From: Solibacillus sp. FSL H8-0523
GTDB taxonomy: Bacteria > Bacillota > Bacilli > Bacillales_A > Planococcaceae
Direction: 5' to 3'
Length of the DNA stretch: 64,000 bases
Assembly (NCBI RefSeq): GCF_038051985.1
Contig: NZ_CP150291.1
Coordinates: 3,782,001 to 3,846,000, forward strand
How positions within the stretch are numbered: position 1 is the stretch's first letter; each line of letters begins with the position of its first letter. The notes under the pieces were generated by a model. That model saw only the letters and a program-made list of their open reading frames with translations. It had not been told where the DNA came from and did not search any database. Positions 7,943 to 15,786 of this stretch are shown piece by piece. The translations under genes and the position numbers were made by a program.

Positions 7943-8071
7943 ATAGGTAAGGGAGGGTGAATGATTTATACAAACACTGTTGTCATATCTTGTAAGATAG
8001 TAACGTGCTATGGCTAAATGATTTTGCCCCTCCTCTTTTTTATAAATTATCGTTTTGTTGTTTCTATACGG
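7943..8071. other. Gap between the guaA leader hairpin and repeats, no gene
   Basis: It contains a 14-bp palindrome TATCTTGTAAGATA at 7986-7999 and an isolated AGGAGGGG on the minus strand with no frame of any length after it. A guaA promoter is expected here, but no convincing pair of hexamers was found. Confidence 0.5.
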
Positions 8072-8249
8072 GCTTCGCTTTCGCCGCAAACGCTCGCTTT
8101 GCTACGCAAAAAATTTCTCCGGGCTAAAGCTCCTCGAAATTTGGCGATTCGAAAAGATGTGCGGCTGTCGCTTCGCTTTCGCCGCAAACGCTCGCTTTGC
8201 TACGCAAAAAATTTCTCCGGGCTAAAGCTCCTCGAAATTTGGCGATCGT
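8072..8249. repeat. 98-bp tandem repeat, truncated unit plus full unit, after guaA2
   Basis: The first unit lacks its first 14 bases and runs 8072-8155. The second starts at 8156 and ends at 8249, the base before the guaA2 stop codon, at exactly the same offset (94 bases) as behind the other guaA. The copies differ from those at 6116-6307 by roughly one base, although the two adjacent genes are strongly diverged. Confidence 0.9.
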
Positions 8250-9554
8250 TTACTCCCACTCGATCGTGCCGCCTGGTTTTGGTGACAGGTCGTAGCACAC
8301 GCGGTTAACGTGTTTTACTTCGTTAATGATACGGTCTGTGATTTTTAATAAGATCGGCCAGTCGATTGGCTCGATTGTTGCTGTCATCGCATCAATTGTG
8401 TTAACGGCACGAATGATTACTGGGTATTCATACGTACGCTCGTTATTACGAACACCTACTGATTTGAAGTTCGGTACAACCGTGAAATATTGCCATACTG
8501 TTTTGTCTAAACCAGCAAGTGCAAATTCCTCACGTAAAATCGCATCTGATTCACGTACTGCTTCAAGACGTTCTGGTTCAATTTCACCTAAAACTCGTAC
8601 ACCAAGGCCTGGACCTGGGAATGGTTGACGGTATACCATATCATGCGGTAAGCCAAGCTCTACGCCACATGCACGAACTTCGTCTTTGAATAATTGGAAT
8701 AATGGTTCCACTAATTCAAATTTCAAGTCTTCTGGTAAGCCACCTACGTTATGGTGAGATTTCACGACTTTATGTGTTTTTGTACCTGATTCTACGATAT
8801 CCGGATAAATTGTCCCTTGTGCTAAGAAGTCGATGCCGTCTAATTTACGTGCTTCTTCTTCAAATACACGAATGAATTCGTTCCCGATAATTTTACGTTT
8901 TTCTTCTGGTTCTGCTACGCCTTTAAGTTTGCCTAAGAAGCGCTCAGATGCATCTACGTAAATTAAGTTTTCTTCTAAGTCTTTTTCGAACATTTTAATA
9001 ACGCCTTCAGACTCATTTTTACGCATTAACCCGTGGTTTACGTGTACACAAACTAATTGCTTACCGATTGCTTTTACAAGTAATGCTGCAACAACTGAAG
9101 AATCTACACCGCCTGAAAGGGCTAAAAGTACTTTTTTATCGCCGATTTGCTCGCGCATTAACGCGATTTGATCTTCAACGAAGTTTTTCATGTTCCAGTT
9201 TGCTTCTGCTTTACATGTATCGAATACGAAATCTTTTAGAATTACTTTCGATTCTTCTTCATTTGGCCATACTGCTAATGTTTTAAGAGCTTTCGTAGAA
9301 GGATGTTCTACACTAATAACAGGAATATCTAAATTATAGATTTCATCTAATACGTCGATTGCTTCACCGTCAATGATATTATTTTTACCACCGTTTAAAA
9401 TAATCCCTTTTACAGTTTTTAAATTTTTAATATTCTCGGCAGTAATATCATGTGCATGAATTTCACTATATACGCCTAAATCACGAATCCAACGGGCAAT
9501 CGTTGTATTCTCACTACTACCTAAATCTAATACTAAAATGTTATCTTGCTTCAA
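8250..9554 (-). CDS. GuaA-like protein with degenerate, shortened glutaminase domain
   Basis: A 434-residue GMP synthase paralogue. The ATP pyrophosphatase and dimerisation domains are intact: SGGVDSS at 147-153, [22 protein letters not shown] and the terminal TIEWE. The N-terminal glutaminase domain is cut from ~200 to ~115 residues. Its LDLGSS and LNGGK blocks survive, but the nucleophile block GICYG is replaced by ISVEHP, and the block with the catalytic His and Glu is gone. It therefore cannot hydrolyse glutamine; ammonia-dependent XMP amination, or another nucleotide amination, is possible. The TTG at 9554 is chosen because AGGAGG lies 10 bases before it. It occupies the slot after yebA where B. 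subtilis keeps guaA, and is led by a purine riboswitch. Confidence 0.85.
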   Translation of the reverse strand: MKQDNILVLDLGSSENTTIARWIRDLGVYSEIHAHDITAENIKNLKTVKGIILNGGKNNIIDGEAIDVLDEIYNLDIPVISVEHPSTKALKTLAVWPNEEESKVILKDFVFDTCKAEANWNMKNFVEDQIALMREQIGDKKVLLALSGGVDSSVVAALLVKAIGKQLVCVHVNHGLMRKNESEGVIKMFEKDLEENLIYVDASERFLGKLKGVAEPEEKRKIIGNEFIRVFEEEARKLDGIDFLAQGTIYPDIVESGTKTHKVVKSHHNVGGLPEDLKFELVEPLFQLFKDEVRACGVELGLPHDMVYRQPFPGPGLGVRVLGEIEPERLEAVRESDAILREEFALAGLDKTVWQYFTVVPNFKSVGVRNNERTYEYPVIIRAVNTIDAMTATIEPIDWPILLKITDRIINEVKHVNRVCYDLSPKPGGTIEWE

Positions 9555-9643
9555 GCTAATACAGCCTCCTATTAATGTGTTGTCCAACTATTTTTGTTTT
9601 TCCCATCACTTCAAACAATTTGTATAGAGGGCCTAAAAACGGC

Positions 9644-9688
9644 AAAAAACGCGTAGAAAAACCAATTTACACAAGCTTTTCTACGCGT
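9644..9688 (-). terminator. Riboswitch expression-platform terminator of guaA2
   Basis: On the minus strand AACGCGTAGAAAA pairs with TTTTCTACGCGTT and is followed by TTTTTT. It lies between the purine aptamer and the coding start, so ligand binding would be expected to favour it and switch guaA2 off. Confidence 0.85.
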
Positions 9689-9745
9689 TCTCCTCATTAT
9701 TTATATAGGCAGATAGACGTCTCCAAAAAGGTACACGTCTACCTA

Positions 9746-9817
9746 CCGTCATAGAATAAGTTGTTTATGGTAACTTAGTAGAAACACCCGAACCGTATTA
9801 TCGGGCCTATATGAAGG
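9746..9817 (-). ncRNA. Purine riboswitch aptamer (guanine type)
   Basis: Minus-strand elements in order: P1 CCTTCATA with TATGACGG (one mismatch), P2 CCCG/CGGG around the GATAATACGG loop, the invariant GTTTCTAC junction, P3 AAGTT/AACTT around ACCATAAAC, then a junction TTCTATGA. The residue equivalent to C74 of the B. subtilis xpt aptamer is C, which pairs with guanine rather than adenine. A stem AGACGT/ACGTCT at 9716-9740 and the terminator at 9644-9688 complete the platform. It lies in the 313-base leader between yebA and guaA2. Confidence 0.9.
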
Positions 9818-9867
9818 CACATCACTTATTGATTTTTTTTAAATTTTACTCTTTACTATCCCTAAAA

Positions 9868-12009
9868 TCAACTGCTAGTGCGATTGATTAAATATTCCCA
9901 ACTTTCTTTCATTTTAGCCACATCAAATTCCTTTGATTTGCCCGCGTAAATATATTGCTCATAAACGTAAGTTAACTCACTCATTTTCGTTGTCTCAAGA
10001 TCATGGTCAACACGTTTTGCGAACTGCTGTAACGTCTCATGCGATCCACGTTTTAAATAAATTCGTTCTAGTTGTTTCAGTAAAATGAAATACGCATCCT
10101 CGAAATTATTTGGATTGTTTAATTTCGCTCGGTTCATTTGCACAACGAGTTTTGGTTGCCATTTACCACGCTTACGCCATGCGATGATTGCTGCTAAAAG
10201 AAGTATACCACCAAGCACATAAAACACCCATTTGTATTTCGTAAAATCAATCGAGCTCGCTTTTGTAGCACCACCCGTTACGGTATCTTGCTCTTCTGGC
10301 TCTGGTCGCTCGACTTCTGGTGTTTCCATTTCCGGTAGTTGCTCTTCTTGAGTACTTTCTACATCATAATCAATATTTACTGGGTTGCTAAAGCCAACTG
10401 TCGGCTCAAACGGCATCCAGCCAACCCCATCAATATACGCCTCAACCCATGAGTGCGCATCATTATTTGTTACCTGGTATGTTGTCAGGTCAGCATTCGA
10501 AGCAACACGCTCTCCTGCTGAAAAGCCTTTCACCCAGCGCGCTTGAATGCCAACAGCACGCAACATTACGACCATGGAAGTCGAAAAGTTATCACAGTAA
10601 CCAAGTTTGGTTTCAAATAAAAATTGATCGACGTAATCCTCATCCGCTTTCGGTACGGCTACATTCGTCGTTTCATACTTGTAGCCACTACGTGCGAAGT
10701 AATTTTCAATCGCTCGCGCCTTATTATAAATGCTGGCATGACCATCTGTAATTTCATGCGCTAAATCAATAACACGCTGTGGCAATTCGTCTGGAAGTTG
10801 CAAGTAGCGAGGGTCTGACCCCGTTGATGACAACGTTTCTTTTAACGCCGTAAAGCTATATTCCGGCTGCTGGAAGGTCATTTCATACACAGTCGGCTTT
10901 ACGATTTCCCGATTTGACAGCAAGTTTAATTTTTCGTTTGTATGATTAAACCTAAGCAGATTCGTTGGATCATTCGTTGAATAGCTCGTTGTTCCGTATG
11001 CTTGAAGTAAAAAGTTATAGTCTCCCATCGAATGGACTTCAACCGTTTGTGGCTCTGTTTCTCCTGGCATTACCGAAAATTCAATTGGGTGTGAAAATTG
11101 TAAATCTGACAGCACATCACGGCCACCTGTATGAACCCACCCCTTTGACGTATAGTAGTCCTTCGTTTCTACACGCCAATATTGACGAATCGGTGTTTCA
11201 ATTTCGTAAACAACCGTATTATCGCCAACAAACGGCCCACCTAAGCTTTCATCATTTTCCCCGTAGCCAACTGTAGCAACGGTTTGACTCGATGAACCAC
11301 CTAGCCCAACCATCCCCTTCATATAAGGTACTGGGTCCGGCCATTGTGGTTCCGCCTTTGGTAAATATGCGGCGGTAAGCCCCGCAATCGTGACAAACAA
11401 AATAATTGGTGTCGCGTAAATGAAATAACTCGTCCAATCCTTTTGCATATTAGCCGATTGCATTAACCTTTTAATAAATAATAGCGATGTTAACACTAGT
11501 CCTAAAATCATAACTTTAATAATTGCGAGTTTCCCGTCATACTCCGTAAAGGTATCCAGCGTGGCAATGAAAAACACCGTTAGCACAAGGAAATAATAAA
11601 TCGTATGACGTACGCTCACCCAATGCTGAATTAAGTAAATCAGCATCCATATTAAAATGAAGAAAAGACTTGTTCGGAATGGATCACTGACTAAAATCCA
11701 GTCCCCATTTAATATAACTTCCACATTGTAGCGCAGTTCATTCGATAAAAACTGCCATGTTGTGAATTCACCATCATTGTAAACACTGGTGATAAACCAC
11801 GTAATATACAACACTTTAATTGGCCACGATAGTAGAACCGGTAAGCTAAACACACCAATCGTTAAACAAATCGCTATAAACAATAAAAATTGCATAAAAT
11901 AGCCGGTCTTCGTTAGCTGCATAATCGGTACTAACCATTCACGCAAAATCAAGAAAATAATGATATAAAAAACAGCTAACTCAATTTTTTCGGATGTGCT
12001 TCGTTTCAT
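9868..12009 (-). CDS. yebA: Membrane transglutaminase-like protein (TgpA/YebA family)
   Basis: 713 residues. About six membrane helices fill residues 1-~215, followed by an outside domain with the transglutaminase core: GYCDNFSTSMV (catalytic Cys, ~480), HSWVEAYIDGVGWMPFEPT (catalytic His, ~525) and a downstream acidic residue. Another helix lies at ~610-630, then a cytoplasmic tail of the DUF4129 type. Its ATG overlaps the stop of the DUF58 gene by four bases, so it is the last gene of the MoxR-DUF58-transglutaminase operon. Such trios are thought to assemble or modify membrane or cell-wall proteins; the substrate is unknown. Confidence 0.9.
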   Translation of the reverse strand: MKRSTSEKIELAVFYIIIFLILREWLVPIMQLTKTGYFMQFLLFIAICLTIGVFSLPVLLSWPIKVLYITWFITSVYNDGEFTTWQFLSNELRYNVEVILNGDWILVSDPFRTSLFFILIWMLIYLIQHWVSVRHTIYYFLVLTVFFIATLDTFTEYDGKLAIIKVMILGLVLTSLLFIKRLMQSANMQKDWTSYFIYATPIILFVTIAGLTAAYLPKAEPQWPDPVPYMKGMVGLGGSSSQTVATVGYGENDESLGGPFVGDNTVVYEIETPIRQYWRVETKDYYTSKGWVHTGGRDVLSDLQFSHPIEFSVMPGETEPQTVEVHSMGDYNFLLQAYGTTSYSTNDPTNLLRFNHTNEKLNLLSNREIVKPTVYEMTFQQPEYSFTALKETLSSTGSDPRYLQLPDELPQRVIDLAHEITDGHASIYNKARAIENYFARSGYKYETTNVAVPKADEDYVDQFLFETKLGYCDNFSTSMVVMLRAVGIQARWVKGFSAGERVASNADLTTYQVTNNDAHSWVEAYIDGVGWMPFEPTVGFSNPVNIDYDVESTQEEQLPEMETPEVERPEPEEQDTVTGGATKASSIDFTKYKWVFYVLGGILLLAAIIAWRKRGKWQPKLVVQMNRAKLNNPNNFEDAYFILLKQLERIYLKRGSHETLQQFAKRVDHDLETTKMSELTYVYEQYIYAGKSKEFDVAKMKESWEYLINRTSS

Positions 12010-13184
12010 AGCGACTTCACCTCCGACCTCGGATTCAATGGTTCTTTTATAATATGCACCTCATTATGATTTCTTAGGTGCACTGGCTCTGCTTCACTAT
12101 TTACAACAAAGCACACAATTTTGCCCATGCTCTTTACACTTGTGTTTAGCGCTTCCTGTAGCTGCGGCGTCAACTCGCCTGTCACGATAATCACGATAGA
12201 GCGACTCATCGTTTTTTGTTCTTCAAATAACAAACGCTCTACACCAAACTGCGCATCAGGCTGCACCGTTACAAAATGCTGCATGACCTTTTTAAACTGA
12301 CTATCTGTTTTTAATACTGGTGCAAAATAACGGTCTGTCCCCAAACTTAAAAACGAGACATCCCCGCGTGCTTTAATCGTTTTGTTAATGTACGAAGCCG
12401 TAAACTCTACCACTTGCTCGAAGTTTTTTTGCACTGCACGATCAATGAGCACAAACGTATTTTGTGCATTGCGGTCTTCGAATTCTTTCGTACGTAGCTC
12501 CCCATTTTTCGCAAAGGATTTCCAATGAATCCAAGAAAAACGGTCCCCTGGTACATACTCACGTACACCAGTTGCCATCGTTGTATCTTTAATAAGAGAA
12601 AAACGCGTTTGGCTTGCGCCTTGATCGTACTGCATCGTAATTTGTTCTGGCTTTACATCATACAGTTTCGGATAAACTAAAAATAATTGCGGATGCACTA
12701 CATCAACTTTTCGTATTGTCCAACCAAAAAAATCAGTACACATAAATTCGACGCCTTTAAAATGATGTTCTCCTCGTTTCAAATTGCGTAATTCATACGT
12801 CCATTCAAATTCACGCTTCCAGCCCACTAAAAATAGCTTTGTTGCATGACCGTTAATTTCTTCATAAAACTCACGATTCATCGACATTTCCCTCGCTGTC
12901 ATAAAGACGAGCGGAAACCAGCTTTTATTTTTAAAGCGCACAGTTACCTCGATTGTATCCCCACGTTCAATGACATCTCTCGATAAGGTACGTGACACTT
13001 CTTTTAGACGAATCGGCACAATCGCTAACAAAACCGAATAAATCGAGAATGGTAAAATTGTGAAAAATACAAACCAACTCACAAAACCGCCCTGGAACAT
13101 GGCATAACAATATGTAATGACAAGCAAGACAAGTACGGTAATTAGTCTACCTCCGTGCGCAAAGAAGTATCTGATTTTGTTCAT
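12006..13184 (-). CDS. yeaD: DUF58 domain protein (YeaD-like)
   Basis: 392 residues. Two membrane helices at ~13-60 are followed by a beta-rich region and the DUF58 hallmark around residues 205-230 (GVREYVPGDRFSWIHWKSFAK), next to a von Willebrand A-like fold. It overlaps by four bases both the MoxR ATPase gene upstream and yebA downstream. It probably links the AAA+ ATPase to the membrane transglutaminase. Function has not been defined in detail in the family. Confidence 0.9.
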   Translation of the reverse strand: MNKIRYFFAHGGRLITVLVLLVITYCYAMFQGGFVSWFVFFTILPFSIYSVLLAIVPIRLKEVSRTLSRDVIERGDTIEVTVRFKNKSWFPLVFMTAREMSMNREFYEEINGHATKLFLVGWKREFEWTYELRNLKRGEHHFKGVEFMCTDFFGWTIRKVDVVHPQLFLVYPKLYDVKPEQITMQYDQGASQTRFSLIKDTTMATGVREYVPGDRFSWIHWKSFAKNGELRTKEFEDRNAQNTFVLIDRAVQKNFEQVVEFTASYINKTIKARGDVSFLSLGTDRYFAPVLKTDSQFKKVMQHFVTVQPDAQFGVERLLFEEQKTMSRSIVIIVTGELTPQLQEALNTSVKSMGKIVCFVVNSEAEPVHLRNHNEVHIIKEPLNPRSEVKSL

Positions 13185-14125
13185 TCCACAACATACCTTT
13201 TCACCGGCACATTCACGAAATGCAACACGCGGTTGATTACTTGTTCTTCAGTCACACCTTCATAGCGCGCCTCTGGTTTTAACATTAAGCGGTGGCCAAA
13301 TACGAATTTTGCTAAATATTGTACATCATCTGGAATGACGTAATCGCGCCCCTTCATAAAGGCATAGCTTTGCGCTGCACGCATTAACGCAATCGATGCA
13401 CGCGGACTCACCCCTAAATAGACGTTTTCGTGATGGCGTGTATGCTGAGCAAGTGACACAATATATTCTTTAATGTTGTCCTCTACATGAACTTCTTTTA
13501 CTTGTCGCTTTAATTCAATTAACTGTTCAATCGTTAGAACGGCCGTAATATCATCAATCGGCACGGAATTTTCAGCACGGCGTAACACTTCGATTTCTTC
13601 TTCCTTTGTCGGATAACCCATCCTGATTTTCAATAAAAAGCGGTCTAATTGTGCTTCAGGTAGTGGGTAAGTTCCTTCATATTCAATCGGGTTTTGCGTC
13701 GCCATCACAAAGAACGGCTTTGGTAATGACAGTGTCTCACCGTCAACAGTAATCGATGCTTCTTCCATACTTTCCAATAGTGCAGCCTGTGTTTTTGGGG
13801 ATGTACGGTTAATTTCATCCGCGAGTACAATATTGCCGACAATTGGGCCTGGGCGGAACTCAAATTGTAGGGTTTTCGGATTGTATACCGACACTCCAAT
13901 CACATCAGAAGGTAGTAAATCTGGTGTGAATTGAATGCGCTTAAAGCTCGCGCCTAAAGATTTGGAAAGTGCACGCACCATCATCGTTTTCCCTACGCCC
14001 GGCACATCTTCTAGTAATACATGCCCTCCCGCAAGCAACGATACGATGCTTAACTCTGCAATCTCTCGCTTACCGATCATGACTTTTTCGATATTTCTGA
14101 TAATTTTTTCGATTTGTTCATTCAT
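13181..14125 (-). CDS. yeaC: MoxR-family AAA+ ATPase (YeaC-like)
   Basis: 314 residues. Walker A is DVPGVGKT at ~39-46, Walker B is VLADEINRT at ~106-114, sensor 1 is MATQNP, and the arginine-finger region is PEAQLDRFLLK, followed by the winged AAA lid of MoxR proteins. These ATPases act as chaperones for assembly of partner complexes, here presumably the DUF58 and transglutaminase proteins encoded next to it. First gene of the operon; a GGGGGATA ribosome site precedes the ATG. Confidence 0.93.
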   Translation of the reverse strand: MNEQIEKIIRNIEKVMIGKREIAELSIVSLLAGGHVLLEDVPGVGKTMMVRALSKSLGASFKRIQFTPDLLPSDVIGVSVYNPKTLQFEFRPGPIVGNIVLADEINRTSPKTQAALLESMEEASITVDGETLSLPKPFFVMATQNPIEYEGTYPLPEAQLDRFLLKIRMGYPTKEEEIEVLRRAENSVPIDDITAVLTIEQLIELKRQVKEVHVEDNIKEYIVSLAQHTRHHENVYLGVSPRASIALMRAAQSYAFMKGRDYVIPDDVQYLAKFVFGHRLMLKPEARYEGVTEEQVINRVLHFVNVPVKRYVVE

Positions 14126-14248
14126 AGTATATCCCCCTTAGCTGAATCTCTCGTTTATCACACTAAATTAAGCATAACGAAAACAAAATGCGAGTACAAG
14201 GATAAAGATAGACCTATTTCCAAATACTAACTATTTTCCAAAACAAAA

Positions 14249-14289
14249 TAAAATCACCCGACTACATTAGAAGTTAGTCGAGTGATTTA
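14249..14289. terminator. Terminator after the 112-aa unknown gene
   Basis: AAATCACCCGACTA pairs with TAGTCGAGTGATTT. The stem overlaps the stop codon at 14287-14289, and the minus strand continues into a T tract. Confidence 0.75.
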
Positions 14290-14625
14290 AATAGATGTTT
14301 TATAGCCCACTATACGGCGATTGTATTTATTCATCATATTTGCCTGGGCGGTATATTGATAGAGTTGATTTAGCGTTACCGCTGAATCCGCATTATACTG
14401 GATTCCTTTAACGATTAGCCGCGCTTTGTTTGTAACCAGCTTTTTCGTTTTCGCTTGCGGCTTTGGTTTTTTTGTTTTACTTTGCTGCAACTGCTCGCGC
14501 GGATCACGGTAACTGTCGTGCATACCACTGTTAATGGCATCAGCGAAATAGGTGTCCGATAAAGCGGAACGAGTTGAATTTCGATAAATCGAGCTTGATG
14601 CAGGTCCTACTCGTGAGGTTCTCAT
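14287..14625 (-). CDS. Hypothetical protein, 112 aa, basic and Ser/Thr-rich
   Basis: Not recognised. An AAGGAG ribosome site sits 8 bases before the ATG. The N-terminal ~45 residues are Ser/Arg/Tyr-rich and probably disordered. A Lys/Gln/Pro-rich stretch (KTKKPKPQAKTKK) covers ~49-62, and the last ~45 residues (ITS...NADSAVTLNQLYQYTAQANMM-like) could fold as a small mixed domain. No membrane segment or signal peptide. It stands alone between yeaC and nadE with its own terminator. Confidence 0.65.
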   Translation of the reverse strand: MRTSRVGPASSSIYRNSTRSALSDTYFADAINSGMHDSYRDPREQLQQSKTKKPKPQAKTKKLVTNKARLIVKGIQYNADSAVTLNQLYQYTAQANMMNKYNRRIVGYKTSI

Positions 14626-14820
14626 AAGCGTTTCTCCTTTTTAGTGTTCTTAGGTATATATATCGACATGTTCACAAAATCTTTAAATAAAAATAAGACA
14701 TGTGTTGCTATACAGCAAATCATTATTGGAGGAGTGACTTTCAATTTAAGGTATAAGTACCTAATTAATATTAAAAAGTCCATCATAGTTGGGGGTGACA
14801 AGATAAAGAATAAAATAAAC
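14626..14820. other. AT-rich gap, no supported gene
   Basis: A 62-codon frame on the plus strand starts near 14644 with no ribosome site and continues into the inverted-repeat segment at 14821; it is not accepted. Nothing else is visible apart from the presumed promoter of the 112-aa gene. Confidence 0.5.
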
Positions 14821-14907
14821 TTTTCTAATTGAATCCGTTCTGCCGCGTGGCTTTAGCGCTGTCTTGCCGTAGCCCGCCGATCAAAACAGCAACACTTTAT
14901 TAGAAAA
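14821..14907. repeat. GC-rich segment bounded by a 9-bp inverted repeat
   Basis: TTTTCTAAT at 14821-14829 and ATTAGAAAA at 14899-14907 enclose about 69 bp of unusually GC-rich sequence with internal complementarity (GCCGCG, GGCTTTAGC, GCCCGCCG). The right arm abuts the nadE terminator. It could be a small palindromic insertion or a structured RNA; no identity is recognised. Confidence 0.45.
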
Positions 14908-14940
14908 GCCACCATCTCCTAGTAATAAGAAATGGTGGCT
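14907..14940 (-). terminator. Terminator of the pncB-nadE operon
   Basis: On the minus strand AGCCACCATTTC pairs with GATGGTGGCT and is followed by TTTTC, just after the nadE stop. Confidence 0.8.
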
Positions 14941-14949
14941 GGGTATGGG

Positions 14950-15774
14950 TTATTTCCAAAACTCATCAAACACCGTAATCGGTAAGTTGCGTTTGTGCAT
15001 CGAGCGTTTGTAGTGACCTTCTAGCGTTTCGCGCGCCTTATCAGGAATTGCTTTTCCTTCTAAGTAATCATCAATTTGCTCATACGTCACACCAAGTGCG
15101 GTTTCGTCCGGTAATGATGGGCGGTCTTCTTCTAGATCTGCTGTTGGTGTTTTTTCATATAAGTGCACTGGGCAATCCAGATGTTTTAAAATTTGGCGGC
15201 CTTGGCGTTTATTTAAGCGGAAAATCGGCATTAAATCCGCGCCACCGTCACCAAATTTTGTGAAGAAGCCCGTGATTGCTTCTGCTGCATGGTCGGTGCC
15301 TAAAACAACCGCACTGCTCATCGCAGCAATTGAAAACTGCACTTTCATACGCTCACGTGCTTTTTCGTTGCCCTTCGCAAAGTCGCTTAGTTCAACGCCC
15401 GCATCTGCTAACGCACGTACACTCGCATCCACCGCTTCTTTAATATTGACCGTGTAAATTTTAGTTGGCTCGATATAATCTAACGCATCTTGGCAATCTT
15501 GTTCATCGGCTTGTACACCATACGGTAAGCGCACTGCCCAAAATGAATACTTCGCTTCGTCTGCTTCTGCGTTTAATTCATCGACCGCAAGCTGTGTTAA
15601 CTTCCCTGTTAACGTCGAATCTTGGCCACCGCTAATACCAAGAACAAAACCCTTTAAGAAGCTATGCTTTTTTGCATAGTCCTTTAAAAAATCAATCGAA
15701 CGACGAATTTCTTGTTCGACATTAATTTCTGGTACTACCTTTAATTCTTCTATAATTTGTTGTTGTAACGACAC
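14950..15774 (-). CDS. nadE: NH3-dependent NAD+ synthetase
   Basis: 274 residues, the length of the single-domain ammonia-dependent enzyme (B. subtilis 272). The PP-loop is [14 protein letters not shown] at ~46-59. It amidates nicotinic acid adenine dinucleotide to NAD+ in the cytosol using ATP and ammonia. GTG start with AAGGAGGG 6 bases upstream. It lies 12 bases after pncB, so the pair is a salvage operon from nicotinate to NAD+; the intervening adenylyltransferase NadD is not here. Confidence 0.95.
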   Translation of the reverse strand: MSLQQQIIEELKVVPEINVEQEIRRSIDFLKDYAKKHSFLKGFVLGISGGQDSTLTGKLTQLAVDELNAEADEAKYSFWAVRLPYGVQADEQDCQDALDYIEPTKIYTVNIKEAVDASVRALADAGVELSDFAKGNEKARERMKVQFSIAAMSSAVVLGTDHAAEAITGFFTKFGDGGADLMPIFRLNKRQGRQILKHLDCPVHLYEKTPTADLEEDRPSLPDETALGVTYEQIDDYLEGKAIPDKARETLEGHYKRSMHKRNLPITVFDEFWK

Positions 15775-15786
15775 AGCAAACCCTCC

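Noticed and set aside
14644-14832. 62-codon frame on the plus strand
   Set aside because: No ribosome site, low-complexity Lys/Ile/Asn composition, and it runs into the inverted-repeat segment.
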